Shown: in pieces, positions 11,307 through 20,119 of the stretch
How positions within the stretch are numbered: position 1 is the first letter of the stretch
How the letters are laid out: each line of letters opens with the position of its first letter
Origin: Setaria digitata
Taxonomy: Eukaryota; Nematoda; Chromadorea; Rhabditida; Setariidae
Direction of reading: 5' to 3'
Length of the DNA stretch: 30,109 nucleotides
Assembly (NCBI GenBank): GCA_003640385.1
Contig: RCAB01000642.1
Span: 1 to 30,109, forward strand
Notes under the pieces: generated by a model
Databases searched by the model: none
Seen by the model: only the letters and a program-made list of their open reading frames with translations
Told to the model about the DNA's origin: nothing
Translations under genes and position numbers: made by a program

Positions 11307-12151
11307 CTGTCTGTCTAATCTCTATCAAGTACCTTATTAACTGTAAAAAAAAAAGTATAAAGGTATAAAGTACCCTCTAGTTGGATGTGAGTTTTCGACT
11401 TTAAATGTCAAAAAAATAATGATGATAATTTGTCATCGCCTATTGAACGGTAATAGTTAGTTGGTTGGATAAGTAAAGAGATGAGGGAATGATGATAGGT
11501 TGAAAAGGTATCATTCCCATATCTTTTTCTATTTGGTGATGAGAATTTTGAAAAGTAAGGACTAGTCCTACCTGTTACATTGAGCAACATTTGATCCGAT
11601 TTGTACCGCTACTTTCGGGTGACATTAATTATAGACTTCCACGACAACATTCATATCTTCTCAAAATGTTCGTCGTTAATTCTTTGCTGTACAAGGAGGC
11701 GCTGCTGGTGATATTATCTCAGCGTGACTCAACTTTTTTCAACAATTTTCTTAAATTTTCGAGATATGGAGTAGTATAGATAAGTTCGGAAGTAAGCTTG
11801 GTTTATATCTGTCAGGATGGATTGCATCCATTTATTTTTAATTCAAGTTCATATTCAACCTTATAATTCTTACCTGTTTTTAATTAAAACTTTTTTTTGC
11901 TACTTAATTTTTTGGACGCTAAGAAAGGATTGTATTTTTGGGTGATCTGCCCAATTTAGAAGTCATTTCCAGAATCTTTACAAATATAATTTCCAACATT
12001 TTACATTGGTATTTTTTTCAAGCAATCAAAATTTCGAAATTTTTAAAAATGAAAATTATGATAGATTAAGTCTAAGTATCTTGTGAATCGCAGGTTGAGA
12101 GAAAAGAAGAGACATGGGCATTTCATCCCTTAATTATTTTTCACACCGTCG

Positions 12152-12215
12152 CATATTCGTCCTTTCATACGATGACCATATGGCATAATTCATATGTATT
12201 ACTCTCCTCTGCTTA
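12152..12215. repeat. Diverged relative of the 6.3 kb repeat
   Basis: CATATTCGT, GATGACC, ATATGGCATAATTCAT and a CTCTGCTTAGC-like end occur in the same order as CATATATTCGT, CATGACC, TATGGCATAATTCAT and TTCTGCTTTGGC at 6326-6433. The order is shared, but an insertion and a deletion are needed to align them. Confidence 0.4.
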
Positions 12216-12611
12216 GCTATTCTAAAGTGTGAAATTAAAGTCGAAAATTGGTTTAAGAGACGGTCGAGAAGGCCAATTATTTTACAGAATCACAGGCTGA
12301 ATGAAAAGTAAGTTCAATTTGATATTTATGTGAACAAACTATCGCTGCAGAATTTCTTCAGATTTTCTGTGAAATTTATATCAATCAACCACAGCAAAAG
12401 ATAAACAATCACTGGCAATCAGCCTATCACATTACCTTACTTTCAGCTGTTTAGCTTCTTTTCGCCTAATTAATGTCTAATAAATTGATAGCTGTAGGAA
12501 AACTCTGTTAGCCTCAAGTTTATATATGCAATTTAATCACTTCTGATTCAAAAAATATAAGATCCAAATTTGAGACTTCTTTGATTTATTTCATTTTCAC
12601 AGAACGGACTT

Positions 12612-12617
12612 TTTATT
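12612..12617 (-). promoter_or_regulatory. Candidate poly(A) signal for the 12.7 kb ORF
   Basis: AATAAA on the - strand, about 75 bases past the stop of the 100-codon ORF, in AAATAAAAAG context. It is common by chance here. Confidence 0.3.
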
Positions 12618-12691
12618 TGCGTTTCTGCAATGATAATATTTCTAGGACTTTGACAAGGTAACAATAAATAAAACTGTTATTGAATAATTAT

Positions 12692-12994
12692 TTAAAGAAC
12701 TTTTAATTTCGTTTTTACATCATTCCCAGAATTCTCTAAATCAGTATTCGTTTTTAGATTCAAAAATAATTTACACTTGAATAATAAGGACTGTAGACTA
12801 TGGTGATTAATAAGAAAATATGATAGGGATGAAATTGGAGCACGCTTGCAAGCATATTTATGAACAGTAATAGCTGCTGACCTTATGAACTGCAATTGGG
12901 CTTCTGTTTTCATGATAATTGGTCTAATAATTATTATATGTAGCCTTTGAAGCGATTCCTCATCCTTTTCAAATGCATTTTTTGTCGTCTTCAT
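12692..12994 (-). CDS. Candidate intronless small gene, 100 residues, unknown
   Basis: A true ATG opens 100 codons. The product starts MKTTKNAFEKDEESLQRLHI, is mostly hydrophilic and basic, has no signal peptide or membrane helix that I can see, and ends KTKLKVL. An in-frame TGA lies two codons before the ATG, so this is the earliest start. About 27 bases upstream is a good nematode-like acceptor (TTAATCTTTCCTGACAG), which could be a trans-splice site. An AATAAA (+ strand 12612-12617) lies about 75 bases after the stop. The frame overlaps no better ORF. An ORF of this length is expected by chance about once in three such windows, so it stays a candidate. Confidence 0.38.
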   Translation of the reverse strand: MKTTKNAFEKDEESLQRLHIIIIRPIIMKTEAQLQFIRSAAITVHKYACKRAPISSLSYFLINHHSLQSLLFKCKLFLNLKTNTDLENSGNDVKTKLKVL

Positions 12995-13289
12995 GGTTCA
13001 TTGCTCTTCATCAGCTCTGTCAGGAAAGATTAAACATAAACATAGTATTGACACGAGGCATTATTTTTCGCGCAGCTTATTTATTTCCATCAAGAGCTTT
13101 TTCTTTTTTGAGGCAAAAGACATCTGACCTTTAAACTAACATCGGTGACATTCGTATGACACTTGATAGCCTTTCTCCAACAACTGGATTAAGTTGTTCC
13201 TTGTTCTCCTGTTAATGAAAATCCATGCACTTTGATCTTTTTGTTTTATCAGTTCAATCACCCAATGACTAAACCACATATTATTTCAG

Positions 13290-13409
13290 GAGATGGCCGT
13301 TCGGGACGGAATTCCTGTTTCTAATCTCTCTCGTGGCATCCTCCCAGATGTTTACCTGTTGGTTCGCTCATACAGAGCATTTTCAAAATTGTCAGTTTTG
13401 CCAATTTGA
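13290..13409 (+). CDS. Candidate exon after a strong acceptor, with ATG
   Basis: CACATATTATTTCAG is followed by GAG ATG GCC. The frame reads MAVRDGIPVSNLSRGILPDV, then YLLVRSYRAFSKLSVLPI and TGA. The stretch is clearly richer in G+C than its flanks. A second + frame (WPFGTEFLFLISLVASSQMF) and a - frame (VNIWEDATREIRNRNSVPNG) are also open, so the strand is not settled. If + is right, the acceptor three bases before the ATG would suit either trans-splicing or an internal exon. I recognise no family. Confidence 0.3.
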   Translation, partial: EMAVRDGIPVSNLSRGILPDVYLLVRSYRAFSKLSVLPI

Positions 13410-16400
13410 AGCTGTTATTCAAAATTAAACAGACATAAATTTTTAAATTTAATGTGGAATTGAAGTTATTTGAAAGGTCATGAAAGGATACTGCAAGAGT
13501 TACGAAATAAAATTGTTAGCGCTTCTACTGATTTTAAAGACTGTCATTAAATCAACTTGCTTGAGACCTTTTCATCCTTTAAACTTCAAAATTTAAAGAA
13601 AAAGAGGAAAAAATGAATAATGTTGATGAGCAATGCTTGCTGTACTGACTCACTGCGGTCATTTAATTTGTTTTCGAAAAGCAACTGAAGATGATTCCAC
13701 GTTTTCAAGTTTTGATACACGCTTTCCTTGCCAGTTCCTTGTATTCAAATTAATTAATTACTTTCCAGTCAAAAATTGGATAAAAACAGTTTTAGTATAA
13801 TTATAGAACTTGGACAACTAAGCAAATCAGTCTCTGTGATTTATCAGTCATAACATCGAAATCAAAGACTTCCCATTGTAGAAGTTCGATCAATTATTTT
13901 ACCAGTGAAACACTTCTGAAAATGAGTTTAATTTTTCAATTTCACTCAAGCTCAAGTGAGCTTGAATCATTGTAGCAGTAGAAAAAGTGGTTTAGAAGTC
14001 GATTATGCAGAAAGTTTCTAAAACTTGCTCAAAAAACTGAATATTAGAGGTGACAAGAGTTGTCAACAAAAACACTCTTGTCTGGGAACAAGTCCATTTT
14101 TCTCTTCTATTCATGCCTTTATAGTTCGTTCAAATAGCCAAATACAATAACCACGGCCAATCTACAGTGTATTATTGGAAAAACGAAACATCTGCTTGTC
14201 ATTGTGTGATTTCTGTCTCATCCTATTGTCTCTTTTTTCTTTGAAAATATTTTATCTTCAACTTAGTTCCATTCTCTTCTAATTTACCTCAAGCAATTCT
14301 ATCATGTTCAGTTCATTTCATTTTCTTCATCATTCATGCTTGCTGAACAGATTATCCATCCGAGCTTCCACAGTCTCGCCCTCACCTGGAAATATTCAAT
14401 CTTCTCTTTATTGTTTGCATATTTAATCCGATTGATGCAGCAGAACTGCTTCACCTCATCTATGTATCCTCCTAAGCTGATTGATTGACAGGTAGGTTCT
14501 GAAGGCAGTCCTGTAAATTGATATTCTAATTGGTAATGTTATTGTTACTGCTCGAATTCAGACATTAATATTTTAGTACTGCTTGGACAAAATCAAAATT
14601 ATTATTTATTCTTTGTTAGATTACCTGTCTGCTTACCTATTCATTAATTCATTAATTGAGGAAGTATTTATCCATTACTAAATTTTTAAAAACGTCTCTG
14701 ACACTCGTCAGTTTATTTCTATAATTTAAATATTATAAGATCTGTTCATTTAAAATAGCATCCTTTTTCTGCGCAATTATCAGGAAGCTATTATCTATTG
14801 CATATTAGTACTTTTTAACTAGTAATTCTGAATTAACTCTTTTTGTAACGATTAAACAGCTGTCATCGTTGTTACTTGGATATTTTGTTAAGTTTCTATA
14901 TCTTACTTAATGTTTATATTTACACTTCAAGTTTATTGACTAATGGGATGATTATCATTTCCTCTTCTACCAAATGTCCTTTTCCCAAGAATAATAAGAG
15001 AAAAAATAAATATTGGCCCAAAACAGCGATGTTGTTACACGTTTACTGTCCCACCTATCACTTTCATTTTTCTCCACAACAACTATTCATTATCATTTTG
15101 CACATTTCATGAAAACGTGTTATCTTTATCTGTAATAATTGATAAGCAGATGTCTTCTAGTGCATAGCACTTATCGTTTAATACCTGCTTCAGATTTTGA
15201 CATTGATACTGAAAATGGTATAGGTTGTCTTCTCTTGTACCAATTACTTTATGTGAAAATTACTTTTTTTCAGTTATTTACAAGTAAGCAACGATTTTTA
15301 GACAGTTCAACTACGCATCATGAAAATGAATAACGCTTAAAATAAACTTAGGAAATCTAAATACATATTCAATAAATTGTTCATCTAATTTCCTTTATTC
15401 TACTTTGCACTTTGAGATATACGACGAATTCTTAAAATCGAAATTAGATGAATGAATTTCGCATGACAGGAAAATGGTTTAAAGGTTTACGTTTATGTAA
15501 AAAAGAAGACATTGTCATGCTTTTCCACTTCATCACTACTATATCTTCTAATGTTTGTTTAGTTTCATTTCATATTATTAAATAAAGAATAATTTGGTTA
15601 ATGTCTTCTTTTATAATGTAAAAGCTGGCACAATATGACAAGTTTTGGCTCCTTTCTTCGTTAAAAAAATTTTTTGAAGAAGGACAATAGGAAGGCCGAA
15701 GTAGGAAGGGACGGGGTTGGGTTTGCTATCAAATATCCCAAAAGAATCAAATTTTCATTTCTCATTCGGGTTTTCATTGAATCTCCACTGGTTCAACAGT
15801 CTCTCAATTAAGATTCAATTTGGAAAGACCTTAGGGAACTTCACTTTCCAAACATGGAAAGATGTCGCAGTAGAAAACGCGAGTGTGCTGCACGTCAAAC
15901 TTTCAGCTTAAACTAAACTGTGGTTCTAAATTTATTAAAATATTTCATTCTTTTATCCTGTGACTACAAAATTACTTTTATGTTTTGATTCTTTCGATGA
16001 ACTTCTTGGCTCTACAGCTTATATTTTTAGAGATTAGAAGGCCAGAGTAATTTAAAGATGGATATTTATATTTTCATTATGTGTAAGCGTTCTTTAAGTT
16101 GTGGCGGTTGATGAAATTTTGTTAAATCTAAGCTTCTTTAAATTTTTTTGAGCAGAATGAATGTTAGCATGTCTGAAAATGAAATCTTTGTATTTTGAAG
16201 ATTGGGTAAGACAATGATAAAAACTCAAGTACCATTTTGGATAGCACTTATGCCTAGTTCTCTCAACACATTGACATGCCTTAATGTAACGAAAAGATAA
16301 CCTTGTAACAGATGTTAAAAGCAAACTAGTACCCTCGAAAATTAGTCTGATGATGCTGCTTACATAACTTGATATTTCCATTAGATTATAGTCAAACGGT

Positions 16401-16728
16401 CACTTTTATTCTATCCATCTTTTTCCAACACTCTTAGCTCCATCAAATATTATGAATCCATAAAGTGTAATAGTTTAGACTTTAAATCTGTAAGTTAGAA
16501 TTTACGACGGATTTGTCACCACTGGATCCATTAATTTTAATGGAATTGTGGAAATAATGCAAGGTAAGATTTATTTTTAGGGAATATTCAGAAATTTAGT
16601 AGTAAAGGAATGGAGCAACTGACATAAAAGCATGACAGTACCAATAGAAATCAGAATTTTATGGGTTGCACTCGAAATTTCCAAATTTTGTATTATCGGC
16701 AGACTTTGGTATTCGTCCTTACTTCGAT
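13410..16728. other. No gene called
   Basis: Short frames only. The most suggestive is + 15717-15911 (no ATG start), whose end reads NFTFQTWKDVAVENASVLHV. Next is - 16094-16381, where ATTTTCAG is followed by HANIHSAQKNLKKLRFNKIS and a stop. Neither has a consistent partner exon. Confidence 0.4.
13946..13965. repeat. Short inverted repeat
   Basis: Nine-base arms TCAAGCTCA and TGAGCTTGA are separated by two bases. No T-run or gene end is nearby, so no function is assigned. Confidence 0.6.
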
Positions 16729-16929
16729 TCAATTTTTCTTTTTAATTAATGACTGGCTAAAAAAAACCGTTTGTGTTCTTCTCTGCAATCTAAGCAGAAA
16801 ATATTTTTTTGGTAACACTTCTAGAGTCTTTGCTAGGCAAAAGTTCGTATCCTCTCGGGACGACATCCGACTGAGAGATTCTGTAGGATTTTCCATCATC
16901 TTTTCTGATTCTGTAGGATTCTCCATCAT
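16729..16929 (-). CDS. Candidate small ORF with a 10-residue internal duplication
   Basis: An ATG-ATG start in an AAAAG context opens 66 codons. The first 20 residues are a near-perfect repeat, MMENPTESEK then MMENPTESLS, caused by the 30-base tandem duplication. It continues SRMSSREDTNFCLAKTLEVL and becomes basic and then hydrophobic before a stop at 16729. The N-terminal half has better-than-random composition. No donor is obvious, and the start lies only about 65 bases from the N at 16996, where the assembly is unreliable. It may be a start exon, a small gene or chance. Confidence 0.25.
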   Translation of the reverse strand: MMENPTESEKMMENPTESLSRMSSREDTNFCLAKTLEVLPKKYFLLRLQRRTQTVFFSQSLIKKKN

Positions 16930-16936
16930 CTTTTCT
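16877..16936. repeat. 30-base tandem duplication
   Basis: Two adjacent 30-base copies (16877-16906 and 16907-16936) begin GATTCTGTAGGATT and differ at one base (T versus C). Thirty is a multiple of three, so frames on both strands stay open through it. Confidence 0.95.
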
Positions 16937-16980
16937 TATTAATGTAATGGGATTTCCTTCTCCTCCACCTTCACCTCACC

Positions 16981-17226
16981 TTTTTTTTCAACTTTNCTTT
17001 CTTTCAACTTTTCAATTTGCCTTCATTCAGTAACAACCGAAATTCAGAAAAATACTGTGGCAAATTGAAAAGTTATTTTTCTGAATTTTTTCTGAATTTC
17101 GGTTGTTACTGAATGAAAAGTGTATACAGCAAGTGCTGGANTTTTTTTTCAACTTTTCAATTTGCCACAGTATTTTTCTGAATTTCGGTTGTTACTGAAT
17201 GAAAAGTGTATACAGCAAGTGCTGGA
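16981..17226. repeat. Fold-back and duplicated block around two single Ns (probable misassembly)
   Basis: Single Ns occur at 16996 and 17141. The 53 bases at 17022-17074 are the exact reverse complement of 17151-17203. The 50 bases at 17091-17140 recur exactly at 17177-17226. The poly-T/CAACTTT motif appears both before the first N and after the second. The simplest reading is that one real copy (from about 17142) was joined to an artefactual inverted and direct copy. Confidence 0.9.
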
Positions 17227-17423
17227 AACAAAATTTTCGTTGTTCTTTCGGTTTTGTTTGGGCTCTCCTTTTATGGTTCAGTGATATTTCCTATAACTGT
17301 TTTTCTTCTAATGAGCAATGGTACTTACCAAACTATACACAACAGTATTCTCTTCTCGATAAGTTTTTGTCCCAGTACTTGTGAAAAGTACGATATCTCA
17401 CATGGCACATGCAACAATGAATT

Positions 17424-17792
17424 ATGCAGCTGCATGCTTGCATGTTCACCACATCTTGCATATTTCTGCAAGATTTGCTGAAGAATTTTAAAATTTTGTC
17501 TGAAGCAAATCAAAGCTATGAGTTATGTGATCTTTTCGAAGTGAAAGCATACATGAGCGAATTTACATTCCCTCTAAAAGTAGAATTAATAATTAACTCT
17601 TCGTGTTGTTCTAATTTCAGATATTTCCTTGGCATTTTTAAAATTGTAAATTTCATAGCAGCTAAACTGATAACACTGTATCTGACAATTAAACCGACTT
17701 TTGTACCACATTTTAGAACGGGTTTTGTCAACCAATTAACTATTTCTTTTCCTACCATAAATTTTTTCCATGGTGTTACACATATGTGGTAG
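17424..17792 (+). CDS. Longest ATG-initiated ORF, 122 residues, doubtful
   Basis: It starts with ATG and reads MQLHACMFTTSCIFLQDLLK, KILSEANQSYELCDLFEVKA and YMSEFTFPLKVELIINSSCC. A strong acceptor-like TCTAATTTCAG (to about 17621) lies inside the frame, after which it turns hydrophobic and AT-rich and ends FHGVTHMW. The first half looks more coding than the second. An overlapping + frame (17206-17481) reads FCPSTCEKYDISHGTCNNEL with EGF-like cysteine spacing at first, but it ends without the rest of an EGF domain. It lies 2 kb upstream of the membrane-protein exons on the same strand, so an upstream exon is conceivable. Confidence 0.22.
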   Translation: MQLHACMFTTSCIFLQDLLKNFKILSEANQSYELCDLFEVKAYMSEFTFPLKVELIINSSCCSNFRYFLGIFKIVNFIAAKLITLYLTIKPTFVPHFRTGFVNQLTISFPTINFFHGVTHMW

Positions 17793-18235
17793 AACCATTC
17801 GTCCTATCTTTATCAATTATGTGCGTATTAAAACACAGTTGGTTGGTTTCTCATTCTTTAATTGACTTTTCTTTTTTACTTTCACAATTGTAATTTTTTA
17901 AATTTCAGTTAATTTTTTAGCGGAGCCATGCAAAATCAACAAAATCAAGATACTAAGTGATAAATTCTTAATTTACCGAATTTGATACTGCTTTCTGAAA
18001 ATTTCGTCAAAATTTATTAGATTTGTCAGGAATCTTGTCTGATTGCTTGATTAAATGCAGGATATGTATTAAATTAATTCATACAAATTTTAGAATAATA
18101 ACTAGTTTAAAGTATCATAAAATAGAGCGCTTGCTAAAGAAATAAATTAATTAGATTAGTATGATTGCTCAGAAACTTATCACCTGATAATTAATTTAAT
18201 TTTAGTAATTTTTTTTCCGATTTTATCTGTCATAG

Positions 18236-18391
18236 TTAGTTGTCGATAATCAGTTGCATGTTAATAGATATAATTTCTTTTTTTGATGTAGCAGTTTTAT
18301 CCAGCAAAAATTTTTTTTGTAAACGCCATTTCTCAGAGATGAAAGCTACCAAATGATAAAACTTGCTAGCGCTCGTGTTGCTCGAAAATAC
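18236..18391 (-). CDS. Candidate terminal exon, unidentified
   Basis: After a T-rich tract and AATCATTTTGCAG, the - strand reads FSSNTSASKFYHLVAFISEK, WRLQKKFLLDKTATSKKEII and SINMQLIIDN before TAA. The acceptor is good and the segment is hydrophilic. The frame also runs open upstream through the T-tract, so it may be chance. Confidence 0.22.
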   Translation of the reverse strand, partial: VFSSNTSASKFYHLVAFISEKWRLQKKFLLDKTATSKKEIISINMQLIIDN

Positions 18392-18654
18392 TGCAAAATG
18401 ATTTATTTTTGGGAAAAAAAAAAATAATTTCATTTGAAACGGAATTCCCAAGTGATGCAACCATATTCTTCTAAATTGATACGCAAATGGCAAGTAGTTA
18501 ACAAGTTGTGTACCCGATTTTTTCGTTTGTTAATTTAAAAGATTTGGTTGAGTCCGTTAGCAAATTCTCAGTCTTGTGTTGAGTCTAATAAGGCCTACGC
18601 TATTAATTTCATTCCAATTTATTCATCCGTAAATTAGGCAATGTAAATGGACGA

Positions 18655-18745
18655 TAATTTGTGGTGCTTATGTCAACCAAAGATGAACGAGCGACGGCCG
18701 AACTTTCGATGATAATACGAATATGGTATGAAAAGAAATTGGGAA
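18655..18745. other. G+C-elevated patch open on both strands
   Basis: On the + strand an ATG at 18670 reads MSTKDERATAELSMIIRI up to a donor TG|GTATGA. On the - strand a frame reads IIIESSAVARSSLVDISTTN, then YRPFTLPNLRMNKLE and a stop. Neither is supported by a second exon. The patch could be an exon of an upstream part of the membrane-protein gene or a conserved non-coding element. Confidence 0.2.
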
Positions 18746-19249
18746 ATTAAAATTAGTGAAATGATATAAATGAAATAATCTGTGTTAGTAGTTAAGTTCG
18801 GTTATGTGCCCTCTCTCTTCTGAGTCTGTTCCTTATCTCTCCTGAAGAGATTTTCCCCGTTTTTTTCGAATCTGATTCATAATCTATTCTTTATTGGGAC
18901 CAAAAATCCTGTGCGTAAAATCATCAGCATTTTTGTTTAGGAATTGCACTTATCCACTGAACCTTTGAACGAACAGCAACAGAAATGTAGAAGATGATAA
19001 GCTTAGCCCAGAACAGAGTTAGCCTAAAGAGCCAGCAAAACTAGCGCTGATTGAATTCACCCATTCTGCAATCGGATTTCATTTTCCACTTCTTTTCCCC
19101 ACACTTTGCCTCACCGGTTCTGAACCTTAGCTCATCCGTCTTCATTCCAAACGGTTCATTAGCGTTTTCCCATTCCTCTCTCCTCCCCAGGCTGTTTAGC
19201 CTAGGACCACTATTAATAATACTTTTGCTATTACTATGAAATTACGAAA

Positions 19250-19276
19250 AATATATATAATATATGTATATATATA
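19250..19276. repeat. Short AT microsatellite
   Basis: An imperfect run of TA dinucleotides (ATATATATAATATATGTATA and onward) lies upstream of the membrane-protein exons. No coding signal overlaps it. Confidence 0.85.
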
Positions 19277-19367
19277 GACATAGAGAAAAGATTAGTCTGT
19301 CCTGAAATTTGGCCACTCATTTGTTGTCATCAACTGGCACGGGATATTATCCCCTGTAAGCTAAACG

Positions 19368-19514
19368 ATGAACATCAACAGAGCTTCCTTTTTTTATTTT
19401 CTGAAGGCAAAAAGAGTTTTGTTATGCGGAATGAATAGAAGGCTAACGAAGAAGTTAAAGAAGAAGGCGAATGTTAGCCAAATGGATGGACAAAATGTTC
19501 TTCGAAATATTTAA
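19368..19514 (+). CDS. Candidate 48-residue basic ORF
   Basis: An ATG opens MNINRASFFYFLKAKRVLLC, then GMNRRLTKKLKKKANVSQMD and a stop at 19512. It is highly basic. It lies 465 bases before exon A, but its frame has no donor that would link it to that gene. Frames of this size are common by chance. Confidence 0.12.
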   Translation: MNINRASFFYFLKAKRVLLCGMNRRLTKKLKKKANVSQMDGQNVLRNI

Positions 19515-19978
19515 ATTAATTTAATGCTTGATGAATGATTCAACTAGTTGATTTGTTAAATTAGATTTTGGCAATCATTCTTAGAAATGTACATCTAGTG
19601 AAGTAAGGAGAAGTAACAAATCTTTTCTTTTCCTCCCTCTTGTCACACCATAATCTCTGAAAAGCAGGTGGTGAATTATGTTGAGCTCTTAAAAATTTAG
19701 CCATATTCAAGAGAAATCTATTTTCATTCAGCAAACTGAAGTAAACTGGGGTGAGATTAATTCAGAAATAAAAAACTGAACAAAAGTTCATTCTAGCACA
19801 ACTTTCGCCACTCATTTGCTAGCTGTTAACAACCAATTTGAAATCGCATTTTCTCAAACTTTCGTAATTACATCTCCTTACAGTCTACTGCATTTCAATT
19901 CAATTTAAACTTATATTTACCATAAAATACGTTCGGTTTCGTTGCTGACGAAATTAAGGCAATGGTATATGATTCCAG

Positions 19979-20119
19979 CAACAGAACTATGTTCACTACT
20001 ATTTCATGATGGGATGTGAATGCGTATCACCGCCACCAGAATTTCATATTCCACCACCACCGGATCCTTCCTTAATTTGGCACCTGCTCTCTGATGAACC
20101 TGCTGATGAACTTATTCAG
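19979..20119 (+). CDS. Exon A: proline-rich extracellular juxtamembrane segment
   Basis: The exon opens after TTCCAG and reads QQNYVHYYFMMGCECV, then a proline-rich stretch with PPPEFHIPPPPDP, then an acidic end (SDEPADELIQ). The frame has a TGA nine bases before the exon boundary, so an acceptor is needed; the ATG at 20006 is probably internal. The exon ends CAG before GCTAGT, a GC-type donor. The nearest GT (20124) would put the next exon into a frame that meets a TAG. Two cysteines in CEC could form disulfides with missing upstream exons. Confidence 0.72.

Larger units (their letters stand above)
9806..12611. other. No gene seen; repeats only
   Basis: It contains the 13-mer triplet, the 35-base palindrome and the 12.15 kb repeat relative. 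Open frames at 10155-10358, 11408-11590 and 11591-11779 look random. Confidence 0.5.

Noticed and set aside
17206..17481. EGF-like domain (CPSTCEKYDISHGTCNNELC)
   Set aside because: The first cysteines are suggestive, but the remaining spacing and the Gly/aromatic residues of an EGF module are missing, the frame lacks an ATG, and it borders the misassembled block.
19051..19239. 62-codon + frame with a hydrophobic end
   Set aside because: Ser, Phe and Leu dominate because the sequence is pyrimidine-rich, it lacks an ATG, and no phase-0 donor links it to exon A.
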